The notes under the pieces are model-generated. The model did no database searches, was not told where the DNA came from, and saw nothing but the letters and a program-made list of their open reading frames with translations. Below, one piece after another: positions 54,320 to 63,955 of a stretch of 64,000 bases of DNA. This DNA comes from Rhodothermus marinus DSM 4252 (lineage in GTDB: Bacteria; Bacteroidota; Rhodothermia; Rhodothermales; Rhodothermaceae). Made by a program: the position numbers and the translations under genes. The stretch covers positions 2,522,874-2,586,873 of the forward strand of contig NC_013501.1 in assembly GCF_000024845.1 (NCBI RefSeq), given 5' to 3'. The number at the start of each line of letters is the position of its first letter. The stretch's first letter is position 1.

Positions 54320-55411
54320 TCAGCCACCGATGGTGATCATCGGCCGATTGGGCATGCGCGCCAGGTTGTACATGCCGGCATGGCGGGCGTGCTTGCGTCC
54401 GACGGCCGCGCTGATCAGCGCCAGCAGCTCTTCGTCGCTGGCGCCCCGGCGCATGGCATCGCGCAGGCTGACCTCAGCCCGGCCGAACAGGCACACCTTC
54501 AGGCTACCGTCGGCCGTAATGCGCAGCCGGTTGCACCCCTCGCAGAAAGGCTCGGTCATCGACGCGATGAAGCCCAGGCGCCCCTGGTGGCCGGGAATGC
54601 GGAACAGCCTCGCCGTGCCGTGCGGATCGAATGCGATGGGTTCGAGTGGATAGCGGGCTTCGATGCGGGCGCGCATCTCGGCGGCCGGTACGAGCTGCGC
54701 GTCGTTCCAGCCGTTGCCGTCGAAGGGCATGAACTCGATGAAGCGCACCTCGACGGGCCGGTCTTTCGTCCAGGCGGCAAAGTCCAGCAGCTCATCCTCG
54801 TTGAAGCCCCGGAGCACGACGCAGTTCACCTTGAGCGGGCGGTAGCCCCGCGCAATGGCCAGATCGATGGCGCGCAGCACCTGCTCGAAGCCTTTGCGGC
54901 GCGTGAGGATTTCGAAGCGCTCGGGCCGCAGCGTGTCGAGGCTGATGTTGAGCTGGGTCAGACCGGCCGCCTGCAGGCGGTCGAGTTTTTTGGGGAGCAG
55001 CAGACCGTTCGTGGTCATGGCCAGCGCCCGGAGCCCCGGAAGGCGAGCCAGCTCGGCCACGATACGCTCGATCCCTTTGCGCAGCAGCGGCTCGCCGCCG
55101 GTCAGCCGGATCTTCGTCACGCCCTGCGACACAAACAGGCGGGCCAGTCGGATGATTTCCTCGTCGGTCAGCAGATGCTCGGGCGGCGTCCAGTCCAATC
55201 CCTCTTCCGGCATGCAGTAGCGGCAGCGCAGGTTGCAGTGTTCGATGAGCGAAATGCGCAGATAGGTGTGGCGCCGGCCAAAGCCATCGGTGAGCACGTC
55301 CGCTTCCGAGCGCGCCGGATCGTATGTGAGGCCGAAGTCTTCCGGAACCCGGGCGGGGTCTTCCGCCTGGTTCACGGCCTCGGCGGGTAGAATCGGAAGC
55401 GAATAGACCAT
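54320..55411 (-). CDS. moaA: GTP 3',8-cyclase
   Basis: Radical SAM enzyme of molybdopterin synthesis. 363 residues from ATG 55411, about 30 longer than E. coli MoaA because of an N-terminal extension (1-45). The first cluster is ligated by C59, C63 and C66 (CNLRCRYC). The second cluster is in [20 protein letters not shown]. The conserved C-terminal GG required for activity is present (MITIGG). No other moa or moe gene is in the window. Confidence 0.95.
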   Translation of the reverse strand: MVYSLPILPAEAVNQAEDPARVPEDFGLTYDPARSEADVLTDGFGRRHTYLRISLIEHCNLRCRYCMPEEGLDWTPPEHLLTDEEIIRLARLFVSQGVTKIRLTGGEPLLRKGIERIVAELARLPGLRALAMTTNGLLLPKKLDRLQAAGLTQLNISLDTLRPERFEILTRRKGFEQVLRAIDLAIARGYRPLKVNCVVLRGFNEDELLDFAAWTKDRPVEVRFIEFMPFDGNGWNDAQLVPAAEMRARIEARYPLEPIAFDPHGTARLFRIPGHQGRLGFIASMTEPFCEGCNRLRITADGSLKVCLFGRAEVSLRDAMRRGASDEELLALISAAVGRKHARHAGMYNLARMPNRPMITIGG

Positions 55412-55445
55412 GACCGCCGCCTGCTGATGAAGCCCCGGGCCTGCT

Positions 55446-55477
55446 TTCAATTACTCAAAAACTGGCGACAAAAGCAA
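55446..55477 (-). promoter_or_regulatory. Possible moaA promoter
   Basis: On the minus strand TTG (55475-55477), 21-nt spacer, TAATTGAA (55446-55453), in the 68-nt gap between the GntR and moaA genes. Moderate match to the Bacteroidota consensus. Confidence 0.35.
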
Positions 55478-55479
55478 GC

Positions 55480-56292
55480 TCAGGAGCCGAGCGGTTTTAA
55501 AAAGACCGGTTCAAATTCGCGCAAAGGCATCCCTTCTTCTGGCGGAATGCGGCGCCGGCTGTCGCGCTCCAGCACCAGTTCGTAAACGATCCGATCGCTC
55601 CGGTAAAAGCGCTGCTGGAAGTACACCACCTTATTGCCGCTGGTGCACGAAGTGCGGTCGATGCGGAGCAGTGCCGTTCCCTCGGGCACCCGAAGCAGCC
55701 GGGCCACGTCGGCCTCGGCGTTGACCGCTGCGATGCGATAGTAGCCGCGCACGATCGGGATGCCCAGCGCTTCCAGAATACGGTAGATCGTTTCGTGCTC
55801 CAGATCTCTGCCCTCCAGAAACTGCGCGTAGAACGGCGTCAGCCAGGTGCGATCGAACGCGACCGGTTCGTCGTTGCCCAGCCGCAGGCGGTCCAACCGC
55901 ACCACCGTGGCCCCTTCGGCCACACCCAGACGGCTGGCCACCTCGGCCGAGGCCGGCTCCGACGCAAAATGCACGACCTGCGAGCGGGCCTGGAGCCCGG
56001 CCCGGGCCATGTCTTCGGCAAAGTCGGTCAAACGTACCAGTCCCTGCTGGATGTGTGCCGGTTGCTTCACAAAAGAGCCGACGCCCTGGCAGCGATAGAT
56101 CAAGCCCTCGTGTTCCAGTGTCTGCAGCGCCCGCCGCACCGTGATACGGCTCACACCGAAACGCCGACTCAACTCGTGCTCGGACGGCAGCCGATCCTGG
56201 GGCTTGTAAACGCCCTGCTCGATCTGCTCCCGCAGCCAGTCGCTGAGCTGCTGATGGCGGGGTTTTCCTGGTTGGAGCATGCGCGTTGCCAT
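55480..56292 (-). CDS. GntR-family regulator with UTRA domain (HutC type)
   Basis: 270 residues. N-terminal winged helix about 12-78 (LPSEHELSRRFGVSRITVRR; ALQTLEHEGLIYRCQGVGSF) and a C-terminal UTRA effector domain about 95-260 with the chorismate-lyase-like fold (VVRLDRLRLGNDEPVAFDRT; YFQQRFYRSDRIVYELVLER). HutC-type regulators bind small metabolites such as amino sugars, histidine products or alkylphosphonates. No catabolic operon is adjacent, so the target is unknown. Divergent from ndk. Confidence 0.93.
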   Translation of the reverse strand: MATRMLQPGKPRHQQLSDWLREQIEQGVYKPQDRLPSEHELSRRFGVSRITVRRALQTLEHEGLIYRCQGVGSFVKQPAHIQQGLVRLTDFAEDMARAGLQARSQVVHFASEPASAEVASRLGVAEGATVVRLDRLRLGNDEPVAFDRTWLTPFYAQFLEGRDLEHETIYRILEALGIPIVRGYYRIAAVNAEADVARLLRVPEGTALLRIDRTSCTSGNKVVYFQQRFYRSDRIVYELVLERDSRRRIPPEEGMPLREFEPVFLKPLGS

Positions 56293-56363
56293 CTGTGATC
56301 GCTCAAATTAACGACAGAAAACGACTACGCGGGCTTGAACGCGTTTTTTCACCGGCAATTTCC

Positions 56364-56393
56364 TTTGAAACCACCGCTTTCCCTGTATCTTTG
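56364..56393 (+). promoter_or_regulatory. Bacteroidota consensus promoter of ndk
   Basis: TTTG (56364-56367), 18-nt spacer, TATCTTTG (56386-56393), a perfect TAnnTTTG. It lies 42 nt upstream of the ndk ATG. This is the clearest phylum-type promoter in the window. Confidence 0.75.
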
Positions 56394-56434
56394 GGCGCAC
56401 CTTTTCCTCAAGAACCAGACCTGAATGCCTGACC

Positions 56435-56857
56435 ATGGAACAGACGCTGGCGATTCTCAAGCCCGACTGTGTGCGACGGGGCCTCATCGGCGAGGTCATC
56501 CGCCGGATCGAAGCAGCCGGCTTTCGCATCCGCGCCATGAAAATGGTGCACCTGACCAAAAAGGAAGCCGAGGGCTTCTACGCGGTGCACCGGGGCCGGC
56601 CGTTCTTCGACGAACTGACGACGTTCATGTCGAGCGGCCCCTGCGTGCCGATGGTGCTGGAGAAAGAAAACGCCGTGGCCGACTTCCGGGCACTTATCGG
56701 CGCGACCGACCCGGCCGAGGCGGCCGAGGGCACCATCCGGCGCGAATTTGCCGAATCCAAGGGTCAGAACATCGTGCACGGCTCCGACTCGGTCGAAAAT
56801 GCCCGCATTGAAATCAACTTTTTCTTCCCGTCGATCGAGCTGGTGGATCGCAGCTAA
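56435..56857 (+). CDS. ndk: Nucleoside diphosphate kinase
   Basis: 140 residues, standard length. [20 protein letters not shown], the catalytic histidine in [16 protein letters not shown] near 116-118, and the nucleotide-binding KALIG-type region ([20 protein letters not shown]). Balances NTP pools by gamma-phosphate transfer. Its last 59 nt are overlapped in another frame by the signal-peptide region of the next gene. Confidence 0.97.
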   Translation: MEQTLAILKPDCVRRGLIGEVIRRIEAAGFRIRAMKMVHLTKKEAEGFYAVHRGRPFFDELTTFMSSGPCVPMVLEKENAVADFRALIGATDPAEAAEGTIRREFAESKGQNIVHGSDSVENARIEINFFFPSIELVDRS

Positions 56858-58091
56858 CGGGCTGCTCCTGAGTCTGCTGGTGCTGGCGGGCTGCTTCACC
56901 TCGGTGCCTTCCGCACGGGTGCGAACGGGCACCGAAGTGCTGGTGGCCCGCCATTTCGATCTGTTGCGAGGGAAACGCGTCGGCCTGATCGCCAACCACA
57001 CGGCCCGCATCGACACGATGCACCTGATCGACCGGCTGATGGCCGAGCCCGAGGTGCATCTGGTGGCGCTGTTTGCCCCGGAGCACGGCCTGCGGGGCAC
57101 GGCCGCTGCGGGCGAGGAGATCCGGGACGGCCGCGACGTGCGTACGGGCCTTCCGGTTTACAGCCTCTACGGCGCCACACGCAAACCGACGCCGGAAATG
57201 CTGGCCGGCCTCGACGTGCTCGTGTTCGACCTGCAAGACGTGGGTGCCCGCTGCTACACGTACATCTCGACGCTGGGGCTGGCCATGCAGGCCGCCGCCG
57301 AAGCCGGTATCCCCTTCATCGTGCTCGACCGCCCCAACCCGCTCGGCGGCGAGCTGATTTCGGGCTTCGTACTGGAGCCGGAGCAGGCGTCGTTCGTGGG
57401 ACTCTACCCGATCCCGCTGGTCTATGGCCTGACGATCGGCGAGCTGGCCCGCATGATTCAGGGCGAGCGCCTGCTACCGGGCCTGGAGCGCCTGGAGCTG
57501 ATCGTCGTGCCGCTGGAGGGATGGCGCCGCACCATGCAGTGGCCCGATACCGGCCTGCCCTGGCGGCCGCCCAGCCCCAACCTGCCCACGTTCGAAGCGG
57601 CGCTGGCCTATCCGGGCACCGTCTTCTTTGAGGCGGTCGATGGCAGCGAGGGCCGCGGCACCGACGCGCCGTTTCTGCAGGTGGGTACTCCCTGGGCCAA
57701 CGCACGGGCGCTGGCCGACACGCTCAACGCCCGCGGGCTGCCCGGCGTGCGCTTCGAGCCGGTCACGTTCACGCCACGGCCACGCCCGGGCGCCCCGCAT
57801 CCCCGCTACGAAGGCCGGCCACTGCACGGCGTGCGCCTGCACATTACCGACCGCCAGACGTTCCGGCCGGTCGTCACCGGCATCCACCTGTTGCACGCGT
57901 TTTACCACCAGGCACCGCCGTCCTTCCGGAATGCGTTCATCCAACGACCGGACTGGCTGGCCCGACTGGCCGGCACCGAGCGCCTTTACGAATTGCTTCG
58001 GAACGGTGCTACCCCAGAGACGATCGTGGCCAGCTGGGAAAAAGAAGTGGAAGCGTTCCGGCAACGACGCCGGCCCTATCTGCTTTACTGA
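56799..58091 (+). CDS. NamZ-like exo-beta-N-acetylmuramidase lipoprotein (DUF1343)
   Basis: 430 residues from ATG 56799; no better start gives a signal peptide. Lipoprotein signal [16 protein letters not shown]... with lipobox LAGC and Cys32. The DUF1343 body shows [49 protein letters not shown] and LDRPNPLGG. Relatives (NamZ) remove terminal MurNAc from peptidoglycan fragments. The gene starts inside ndk (59-nt overlap, other frame), and its stop overlaps the convergent DUF3098 stop by 7 nt. Confidence 0.88.
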   Translation: MPALKSTFSSRRSSWWIAANGLLLSLLVLAGCFTSVPSARVRTGTEVLVARHFDLLRGKRVGLIANHTARIDTMHLIDRLMAEPEVHLVALFAPEHGLRGTAAAGEEIRDGRDVRTGLPVYSLYGATRKPTPEMLAGLDVLVFDLQDVGARCYTYISTLGLAMQAAAEAGIPFIVLDRPNPLGGELISGFVLEPEQASFVGLYPIPLVYGLTIGELARMIQGERLLPGLERLELIVVPLEGWRRTMQWPDTGLPWRPPSPNLPTFEAALAYPGTVFFEAVDGSEGRGTDAPFLQVGTPWANARALADTLNARGLPGVRFEPVTFTPRPRPGAPHPRYEGRPLHGVRLHITDRQTFRPVVTGIHLLHAFYHQAPPSFRNAFIQRPDWLARLAGTERLYELLRNGATPETIVASWEKEVEAFRQRRRPYLLY

Positions 58092-58348
58092 TCGCGCTTC
58101 GACGCGCGCGGCCGCCAGAGAATGGCCCAGATCACTTCCAGATAGCCGGCCACAATGATAATCGGCGCGACATTACGCGACCAGAAGCCGTCCAGTTCGT
58201 GCTCGATGGCCATGATGGCAAAACCCACCACGACCAGCGCAACGCCGATCAACAGCATATGATAGTTTCGACGCGAAAACACCATGGGCCGGCTGCTTGA
58301 AGCGGCCGGACGCGTGCCGGTTCGGGTAGCGGTGCGTGGACGAGCCAT
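58085..58348 (-). CDS. DUF3098 family membrane protein
   Basis: 87 residues from ATG 58348, preceded by GGAAG 8 nt upstream; the longer frame to 58405 lacks this. A basic, Thr/Arg-rich N-terminus (ARPRTATRTGTRPAASSSRP) is followed by two TM helices (NYHMLLIGVALVVVGFAIMA; VAPIIIVAGYLEVIWAIL). DUF3098 is typical of Bacteroidota and often sits near ftsX. Function unknown. Confidence 0.85.
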   Translation of the reverse strand: MARPRTATRTGTRPAASSSRPMVFSRRNYHMLLIGVALVVVGFAIMAIEHELDGFWSRNVAPIIIVAGYLEVIWAILWRPRASKRDQ

Positions 58349-58437
58349 CCTGCTTTCTTCCGGTTTGCTGCTCGGCGAACCTGAAGGCGTCCGTTCAGGT
58401 TCCACCCTGCGATGTACTTGCCAACCGTCCGGCGGCC

Positions 58438-59871
58438 ATGCGTTTCGTTCACCTGCTGTACGTCGCCCTGCTGGTAGCCCTGAGCACGACCGGCCTGCAT
58501 GCGCCGGCCTCCCTCGAAGCCCGTCTGGAGGACGTTCGGGCCACCCTTTCTACCGAACAGGCCTTCTGGGGCCTGTACGTTGCCGACGTGGAAAGCGGCC
58601 GGGTGCTGGTGGCGCAGAACGCCGAGCAGGGGCTGCTTCCGGCCTCCACGCACAAGTTGCTCACCACGGCGGCTGCCCTGGATCTGCTGGGACCGGACTA
58701 CCGCTACCAGACCGTCCTGTACTTTGTCGGTCAGGTGGACGGCGCCACGCTGCGCGGCGATCTGATCCTGCGCGGCTCGGGCGATCCCACCTTCGGTAGC
58801 CCCTCCTGGCCGGGCCCCGACCCGCTCCGAACCTGGGCGCAGGAGCTGGCCCGCATGGGCATTCGCCGCATTGAAGGCCGTCTTATCGGCGACGACAACC
58901 GCTTCGACGACCGCCCCTACGCGGACGGCTGGGACATCGACTACGTAACCACGCAGATCAACCTGGGCCTGGGTTTTGCCGTCGGGGGCCTGTCGTACCA
59001 CGACAACATCGTACGGCTGCACATGCAGGCCACGCGGCCGGGCGCACCGCTGGCGTTCACGCAGGAGCCCTTCGACTATCTGACCATCGAGAACCGGGCC
59101 TACACGGCCGCCCGACGTTACGGCGAGGCCATCCGGATCGAGCGGGCGTTCGCCTCCGAGCAGGTGCGGCTGACCGGTTCGGTCCCGGCCACGTACCGGG
59201 GTACGATCGAACTGCCCGTCGCCAATCCGACCCGCTACGCGCTGGCGGCCTTCCGCCATTACCTGGAGCAGGCGGGCATCACCGTGGCGGCCGAGTTGTT
59301 CGACGTGGACGAACTCCCTGCACCACCTCGCTACGACCGCCGCCACGCCCTGCTCGTACACTTTTCACCCCCGCTGGCCGAGATCGTGCGCGTCATCAAT
59401 CACCGAAGCCACAACTTTTACGCGGAGCAGGTCTTCCGGACGCTCAGCCCGGACGGCTCGGCCGAAGGGGCTGCCCGGCGCATCCGTGCCTTTCTGCAGC
59501 GCCAGGGCATCGATACACGCGGGCTGACCATTCGGGACGGTTCGGGCCTTTCCCGCAAGAACCTGGTTCCTCCGGCCGTGCTGGGCCAGTTGCTGGTGGC
59601 CATGCAGCACCACCCGAACCGTGACGCCTTCGTGGCCTCACTCCCACAGGGCGGCACGCGTAGATCGACCCTAGAAGACAGGCTGCGCGACGTTCCGGTC
59701 CGTGCGAAAACCGGATCGCTGCTGCACGTGCGCACGCTGAGCGGGTATCTGACCACCCGCGACGGCCACACGCTGGCCTTTGCCCTGATGGCGAACAACT
59801 TCACCACACCGTCCTCCCGGATCGTGCGCACGCTCGACGAAATGGTCCGTACGCTGCACACCGCCCCCTGA
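58438..59871 (+). CDS. dacB: D-alanyl-D-alanine carboxypeptidase/endopeptidase, PBP4 type
   Basis: 477 residues from ATG 58438 (MRFVHLLYVALLVALSTTGL signal peptide). Peptidase family S13 motifs: S70-T-H-K73 (SxxK), SHN in INHRSHNFYAEQVF (SxN), and KTG in VRAKTGSLLHVRTL. Domain II/III insertions are present between the first two motifs. Periplasmic trimming or cleavage of peptidoglycan cross-links. Followed after 3 nt by the mreD-like gene. Confidence 0.93.
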   Translation: MRFVHLLYVALLVALSTTGLHAPASLEARLEDVRATLSTEQAFWGLYVADVESGRVLVAQNAEQGLLPASTHKLLTTAAALDLLGPDYRYQTVLYFVGQVDGATLRGDLILRGSGDPTFGSPSWPGPDPLRTWAQELARMGIRRIEGRLIGDDNRFDDRPYADGWDIDYVTTQINLGLGFAVGGLSYHDNIVRLHMQATRPGAPLAFTQEPFDYLTIENRAYTAARRYGEAIRIERAFASEQVRLTGSVPATYRGTIELPVANPTRYALAAFRHYLEQAGITVAAELFDVDELPAPPRYDRRHALLVHFSPPLAEIVRVINHRSHNFYAEQVFRTLSPDGSAEGAARRIRAFLQRQGIDTRGLTIRDGSGLSRKNLVPPAVLGQLLVAMQHHPNRDAFVASLPQGGTRRSTLEDRLRDVPVRAKTGSLLHVRTLSGYLTTRDGHTLAFALMANNFTTPSSRIVRTLDEMVRTLHTAP

Positions 59872-59874
59872 GTC

Positions 59875-60375
59875 ATGCCGACGCTGCTGCTTTCTTCCAC
59901 CCAGCTTGTCCGCATCCTGCGCACGACCCTGCTGGGGGTGCTGGTAGTGGTGCTGCAGTGGCTGGTGCTGAACCGACTGCGCCTCTGGGGTGCCTACCCG
60001 GACGCGGTCCTGCTGTTTGTAGCCTACCTCGGATTGACCTACGGGCGTCGCGCAGGACTGATCGGAGGCTTTCTCTGTGGCTTTTTGCTGGACGCACTGC
60101 TCGATAGCTGGGGCCTGCATGCCCTGGCCAAAAGCCTGATGGGCTTTTTGATTGGCCTGTTCGCCCTCGAAGAGCCAGAGGCCTTTCGGCCAACGCCGGG
60201 CCAGGCGTTTCTGGGGGGCCTAGTGCTGGCGCTGGTACACAACGGCCTGTTTGTGGCCTTGCTGGCGCTTGCAGCCGGCACCCGCACCGCCTTCATGCTG
60301 GAAGCGCTCTGGCTGGGCAGCGCCCTGTACACGGCCTTCCTGAGCGTACTCGTCGTGCTCGTTCGTACGGATTGA
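59875..60375 (+). CDS. mreD: MreD-like rod-shape membrane protein
   Basis: 166 residues with five or six TM helices (LLGVLVVVLQWLVLNRL; PDAVLLFVAYLGLTYG; GLIGGFLCGFLLDALLDSWG; FLGGLVLALVHNGLFVALL). The PD-x5-V and GF-x2-G-x2-L-D pattern is that of MreD, partner of MreC in the elongasome. mreB and mreC are not adjacent, which is unusual; the gene is coupled to a peptidoglycan carboxypeptidase instead. Family call fair. Confidence 0.75.
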   Translation: MPTLLLSSTQLVRILRTTLLGVLVVVLQWLVLNRLRLWGAYPDAVLLFVAYLGLTYGRRAGLIGGFLCGFLLDALLDSWGLHALAKSLMGFLIGLFALEEPEAFRPTPGQAFLGGLVLALVHNGLFVALLALAAGTRTAFMLEALWLGSALYTAFLSVLVVLVRTD

Positions 60376-60400
60376 ACCGTCAAAAACAACCAGAGGAACT

Positions 60401-61294
60401 ATGTCTGCCGTTGCTGTGATCGGACTGGGGCGGATGGGACAGCCCATCGCCTGCAATCTGTTGAAAGCTGGCTACGAGGTCGTCGTTTACAACCGCACGC
60501 CGGAAAAAGCCGAAGCGCTGGTAAGCGAGGGGGCGCGGCTCGCCTCTACGCCGGGCGAAGCCGCCCGCACCACTGGCCTGGTACTGACCATGGTGGCCGA
60601 TGATGCGGCGCTGGAAGCCGTCGTGGAAGGGCCTGACGGCCTGCTGGCGCATCTGCCGGCCGGCGGGATCCATGTAGCCATGAGCACTATCAGTCCCGAG
60701 CTGTCGGCAAGTCTGACCCGCCGACACCAGGAGCGCGGTCAGTTTTTTGTCGGGGCGCCCGTCTTCGGCCGCCCTGATGCGGCTGCGGCCGCCCGGCTCC
60801 GGATTGTGGCCGCCGGTCCGACCGAGGCAATCGAGCGTTGCCGCCCGGTTCTCGAAGTGCTGGGAAGTCAGCTCTTTGTGGTGGGGGCAGAGCCGGCGCA
60901 GGCCCATCTGGTGAAGCTGGCCGGCAATTTTCTGCTGGCCTCCATGCTGGAAGCCCTCAGTGAAGCATTTGCGCTTACGCGCAAGGCCGGGCTGGACCCA
61001 CAGCAGTTTTTCGAGATCATCGACGCGCTGTTCGGCTCTCCGATCTATCACGCCTACGGTCAGCTGATCGCTTCACAGCGCTATACGCCCCCGGGTTTTA
61101 CGATACGGCTGGGTCTGAAGGATGTGCGCCTGGCCCGTCAGGCGGCCCATGCGCTGCAGGTGCCCATGCCGCTGGCTTCACTGGTGGAAAACCATCTGAT
61201 CGAAGCGCTCGCTGCCGGGCTGCAGGAGGTCGACTGGGCCGCGCTGGCCGAGATCGCTGCCCGCCATGCCGGCCTGCCGCCGGCCAGCGCTTAG
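60401..61294 (+). CDS. 3-hydroxyisobutyrate dehydrogenase-family oxidoreductase
   Basis: 297-residue beta-hydroxyacid dehydrogenase. NAD(P)-binding VAVIGLGRMGQPIACNLLKA with NRT after the second strand, which points to NADP. Substrate block AMSTISPELS, GAPVFGRPDAA, and catalytic Lys in HLVKLAGNFLL near 170. More like glyoxylate/succinic semialdehyde reductases (GLYR) than valine-pathway enzymes, judging by VFGRPDAA. Good Shine-Dalgarno (AGAGG) 5 nt before ATG 60401. Its stop overlaps the thrA stop by 3-4 nt (TTAG), tail to tail. Confidence 0.9.
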   Translation: MSAVAVIGLGRMGQPIACNLLKAGYEVVVYNRTPEKAEALVSEGARLASTPGEAARTTGLVLTMVADDAALEAVVEGPDGLLAHLPAGGIHVAMSTISPELSASLTRRHQERGQFFVGAPVFGRPDAAAAARLRIVAAGPTEAIERCRPVLEVLGSQLFVVGAEPAQAHLVKLAGNFLLASMLEALSEAFALTRKAGLDPQQFFEIIDALFGSPIYHAYGQLIASQRYTPPGFTIRLGLKDVRLARQAAHALQVPMPLASLVENHLIEALAAGLQEVDWAALAEIAARHAGLPPASA

Positions 61295-63762
61295 CGCATC
61301 TGCTCCAGCGCGCGCCGCAGGTCCGACACGATCCCGGCCGCCGTGACCTCCGGACCGGCCCCCGGCCCGCGCACCACCAGCGGCGTGCGGCAGTAGTAGG
61401 CCGTCGTAAAGGCGATCAGGTTGTCGGTGCCCTGCAGGTTGTAAAAGGGCGAGTCGGGTCCGATGGCCTGCACGCCGACGGCCAGGCGGCCGTCTTCGAT
61501 CCGCCCGATGTAGTGCAGGCGGCGTCCTTCGCGCCGGGCTTCTTCGACGCGCTCGCGCCAGTAGGCATCCTGTTCGCCCAGCCGCGCCAGAAATTCCTCC
61601 AGCGGTACTTCGCGCAGCTCGTCCGGCACCAGCGGCTGCACTTCCACGTCGCTGCGCTCGACGGGCAGGCCCGCTTCTCGTGCCAGGATGAGCAGCTTGC
61701 GCGCCACGTCTTCGCCCGAGAGGTCGTCGCGCGGATCGGGCTCGGTATAACCGGCCGCGCGGGCTGCCCGCACCGCTTCGGAGAAAGGCACCCCTTCGGC
61801 CATCTGGTTGAACAGATAGGCCAGCGTGCCCGAGAAGACCCCTTCGATCCGGCGCACGCTGTCGCCGGCCAGCAGCAGATCCTGCAACGTGGCGATGACC
61901 GGGAGTCCGGCCCCGACGGTGGTCTCGTAGCGATAGGGCACGCGGCGCTCGCGGGCAATCTCACGCAGGCGTCGGTAGAATTCGTACGACAGCGTATTGG
62001 CCCGTTTGTTGGGCGTGACGACCGCCACGCCGGCCATGAGCAGGTCCGGGTACCGGCGGGCCACCTCTTCGGAAGCTGTTGCATCGACCACCACGAGGCG
62101 ACGCGGCCGCTCGGTGGTCAGGAGTTGCACCAGCCGGTCCAGGTCCATGGGCTCCCCTTCGGCACGCAGCCGCTCGCGCGCTTCGTTCCAGGGAGTGCCG
62201 GCCGGCTGCCAGAGCATGCGTTCGGCGGTTGCCAGACCGGCCAGTCGGAGTTCAAGCCCTTCTTCTTCTTTCAATTGTGGAATCTGGCGGGCCAGCATGT
62301 CCAGCAGCGTCCCTCCGATCACGCCGGTCCCGATCAGGAACAGATGCGCTCGCATCGTGCGCAGGATGAACGTCTCGTGCAGGGCCTGCACGGCCCGCTG
62401 GGCATCCCGCTGGGCGATGACGGCCGAGATGTTCGTCTCGGCGGCTCCCTGCGCAATCGCCAGCACGTTCACGTTGGCCTGCCCGAGCGCCGAGAACATG
62501 CGTCCGGCCAGTCCCGGCTGGTGGCGCATGCGATCGCCCACCACGGAAACCGTCGCGCATTCGGGCACAAGGTAGATGCGCCGGATGCGACCGGTCTCCA
62601 GTTCGAAGGCGAACGTGCGCCGGAGCACGTCCAGCGCCGTCTCGGCATCGGCGGCCCGCACGCCCAGACAGAGACTCTGCTCGCTCGAAGCCTGCGAGAC
62701 CAGCAATACGTTGATTTTATGCTCGGCCAGCGCCTGGAATGCCCGTCCCGTAAGTCCCGGTGCACCCAGCATACCGGACCCTTCGAGCATGAGCACGGCC
62801 ACGTCCCGAATGGCCGTCACAGCCCGGACGTACCATGGCGGCGGCGGGGCCTCGGCCGTGATCAGCGTGCCAGGGGCCGCCGGATTCAGCGTGTTGCGAA
62901 TGCGCAGCGGAATTCCTTTCGCCTGCAGCGGCTCCATGGTGCGCGGGTGCAGCACCTTGGCGCCAAAATAGGCCATCTCAGCCGCTTCCCGGTAGCTCAG
63001 GTGCGGTAGCACAAACGCCTCGGGTACCAGGCGGGGATCGGCCGACATCACGCCATCGACGTCGGTCCAGATCACCACCAGCTCGGCATCCAGCGCCGCT
63101 CCCAGAATGGTGGCCGTATAGTCGCTCCCAGAACGTCCCAGTGTGGTCGTCACACCCTCCGGTGTGGACCCGATAAAGCCGGTGACCACCACGATCTGGT
63201 CTTCGGGGATGGCGGCAAAGCGTTCGCGAATCAGGCGGTTGGTGGTGGCGAAGTCAACGTTGGCTTCTCCGAAGGTGTCGTCCGTGCGGATCAGCTCGGT
63301 AGCTTCGAGCGCGATGGCCTCGCTGCCGGCTGCCCGGAAGGCGGCCGCCACCAGCGGCGCCGAAAGCCGCTCGCCGAAGCTGATGATCGCGTCCCGCGTT
63401 CGGGGCGTACACTCGCGCAGCAGGTACAGGCCGTCGAGCAGTTCGGTCAGCGCCTGCCAGTGCGCGTTGAGCTGGGCTTCGAGCGCCGTTCGTTCTTCCG
63501 GGAGCACGAGTGCTTCCAGCACCTCCTGATGCCGCTGGCGAAGCGCCTCGATCGTCGTGCGGTGGGCGCCGGTGCGGGCCAGGGCCGCGTCGATGCAGCC
63601 CAGCAGCTGGTCGGTCACACCACCCAGTGCCGAGACCACCACGACGCGCCGAGCCGTTTCCGGCTCGGCCTGCACGAGCTGTACCACGCGCCGGATGCGG
63701 TCGGCCGTGGCTACCGATGTACCCCCGAACTTATGGACCCGAACGGGACGCGCTGCGGTCAT
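61291..63762 (-). CDS. thrA: Bifunctional aspartokinase/homoserine dehydrogenase
   Basis: 823 residues catalysing the first and third steps of threonine/methionine synthesis. Aspartokinase domain 1-290 (VHKFGGTSVATADRIRRVVQ; TTLGRSGSDYTATILGAALD). Two ACT regulatory units about 310-465. Homoserine dehydrogenase about 470-823 (LFLIGTGVIGGTLLDML; VVTPNKRANT; VFSGTLAYLFNQM; AGYTEPDPRDDLSGEDVARK). The ACT units imply threonine feedback. No thrB/thrC downstream and no leader peptide seen upstream. Confidence 0.97.
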   Translation of the reverse strand: MTAARPVRVHKFGGTSVATADRIRRVVQLVQAEPETARRVVVVSALGGVTDQLLGCIDAALARTGAHRTTIEALRQRHQEVLEALVLPEERTALEAQLNAHWQALTELLDGLYLLRECTPRTRDAIISFGERLSAPLVAAAFRAAGSEAIALEATELIRTDDTFGEANVDFATTNRLIRERFAAIPEDQIVVVTGFIGSTPEGVTTTLGRSGSDYTATILGAALDAELVVIWTDVDGVMSADPRLVPEAFVLPHLSYREAAEMAYFGAKVLHPRTMEPLQAKGIPLRIRNTLNPAAPGTLITAEAPPPPWYVRAVTAIRDVAVLMLEGSGMLGAPGLTGRAFQALAEHKINVLLVSQASSEQSLCLGVRAADAETALDVLRRTFAFELETGRIRRIYLVPECATVSVVGDRMRHQPGLAGRMFSALGQANVNVLAIAQGAAETNISAVIAQRDAQRAVQALHETFILRTMRAHLFLIGTGVIGGTLLDMLARQIPQLKEEEGLELRLAGLATAERMLWQPAGTPWNEARERLRAEGEPMDLDRLVQLLTTERPRRLVVVDATASEEVARRYPDLLMAGVAVVTPNKRANTLSYEFYRRLREIARERRVPYRYETTVGAGLPVIATLQDLLLAGDSVRRIEGVFSGTLAYLFNQMAEGVPFSEAVRAARAAGYTEPDPRDDLSGEDVARKLLILAREAGLPVERSDVEVQPLVPDELREVPLEEFLARLGEQDAYWRERVEEARREGRRLHYIGRIEDGRLAVGVQAIGPDSPFYNLQGTDNLIAFTTAYYCRTPLVVRGPGAGPEVTAAGIVSDLRRALEQMR

Positions 63763-63903
63763 CGTCGTACCGTTAAATTTTGAACAGTTTAGTCGTGGAA
63801 TTTACAATGAGCCCCGGCGCTTTCCGTTTTAAAGACGCATTAAATCGTTGAAAGCGCTTTGCATCGGAAGCCGTGAAAAAACGGCGCAGGAGCGCGCCGG
63901 ACG

Positions 63904-63933
63904 TTGACGCGGGCGGAGCTTTTTTCGTAAGAT
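63904..63933 (+). promoter_or_regulatory. Promoter of tRNA-Ala
   Basis: TTGACG (63904-63909), 18-nt spacer, TAAGAT (63928-63933), a sigma-70-type pair 22 nt before the tRNA. Spacing and position suit a stable-RNA promoter. Confidence 0.55.
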
Positions 63934-63955
63934 GGCGTTCCAGCGATCGCAACGT

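Noticed and set aside
56799-56857. Frameshift or pseudogene at the ndk/NamZ-like junction
   Set aside because: Both proteins are complete with all motifs, so the overlap is a genuine two-frame arrangement rather than a broken gene.
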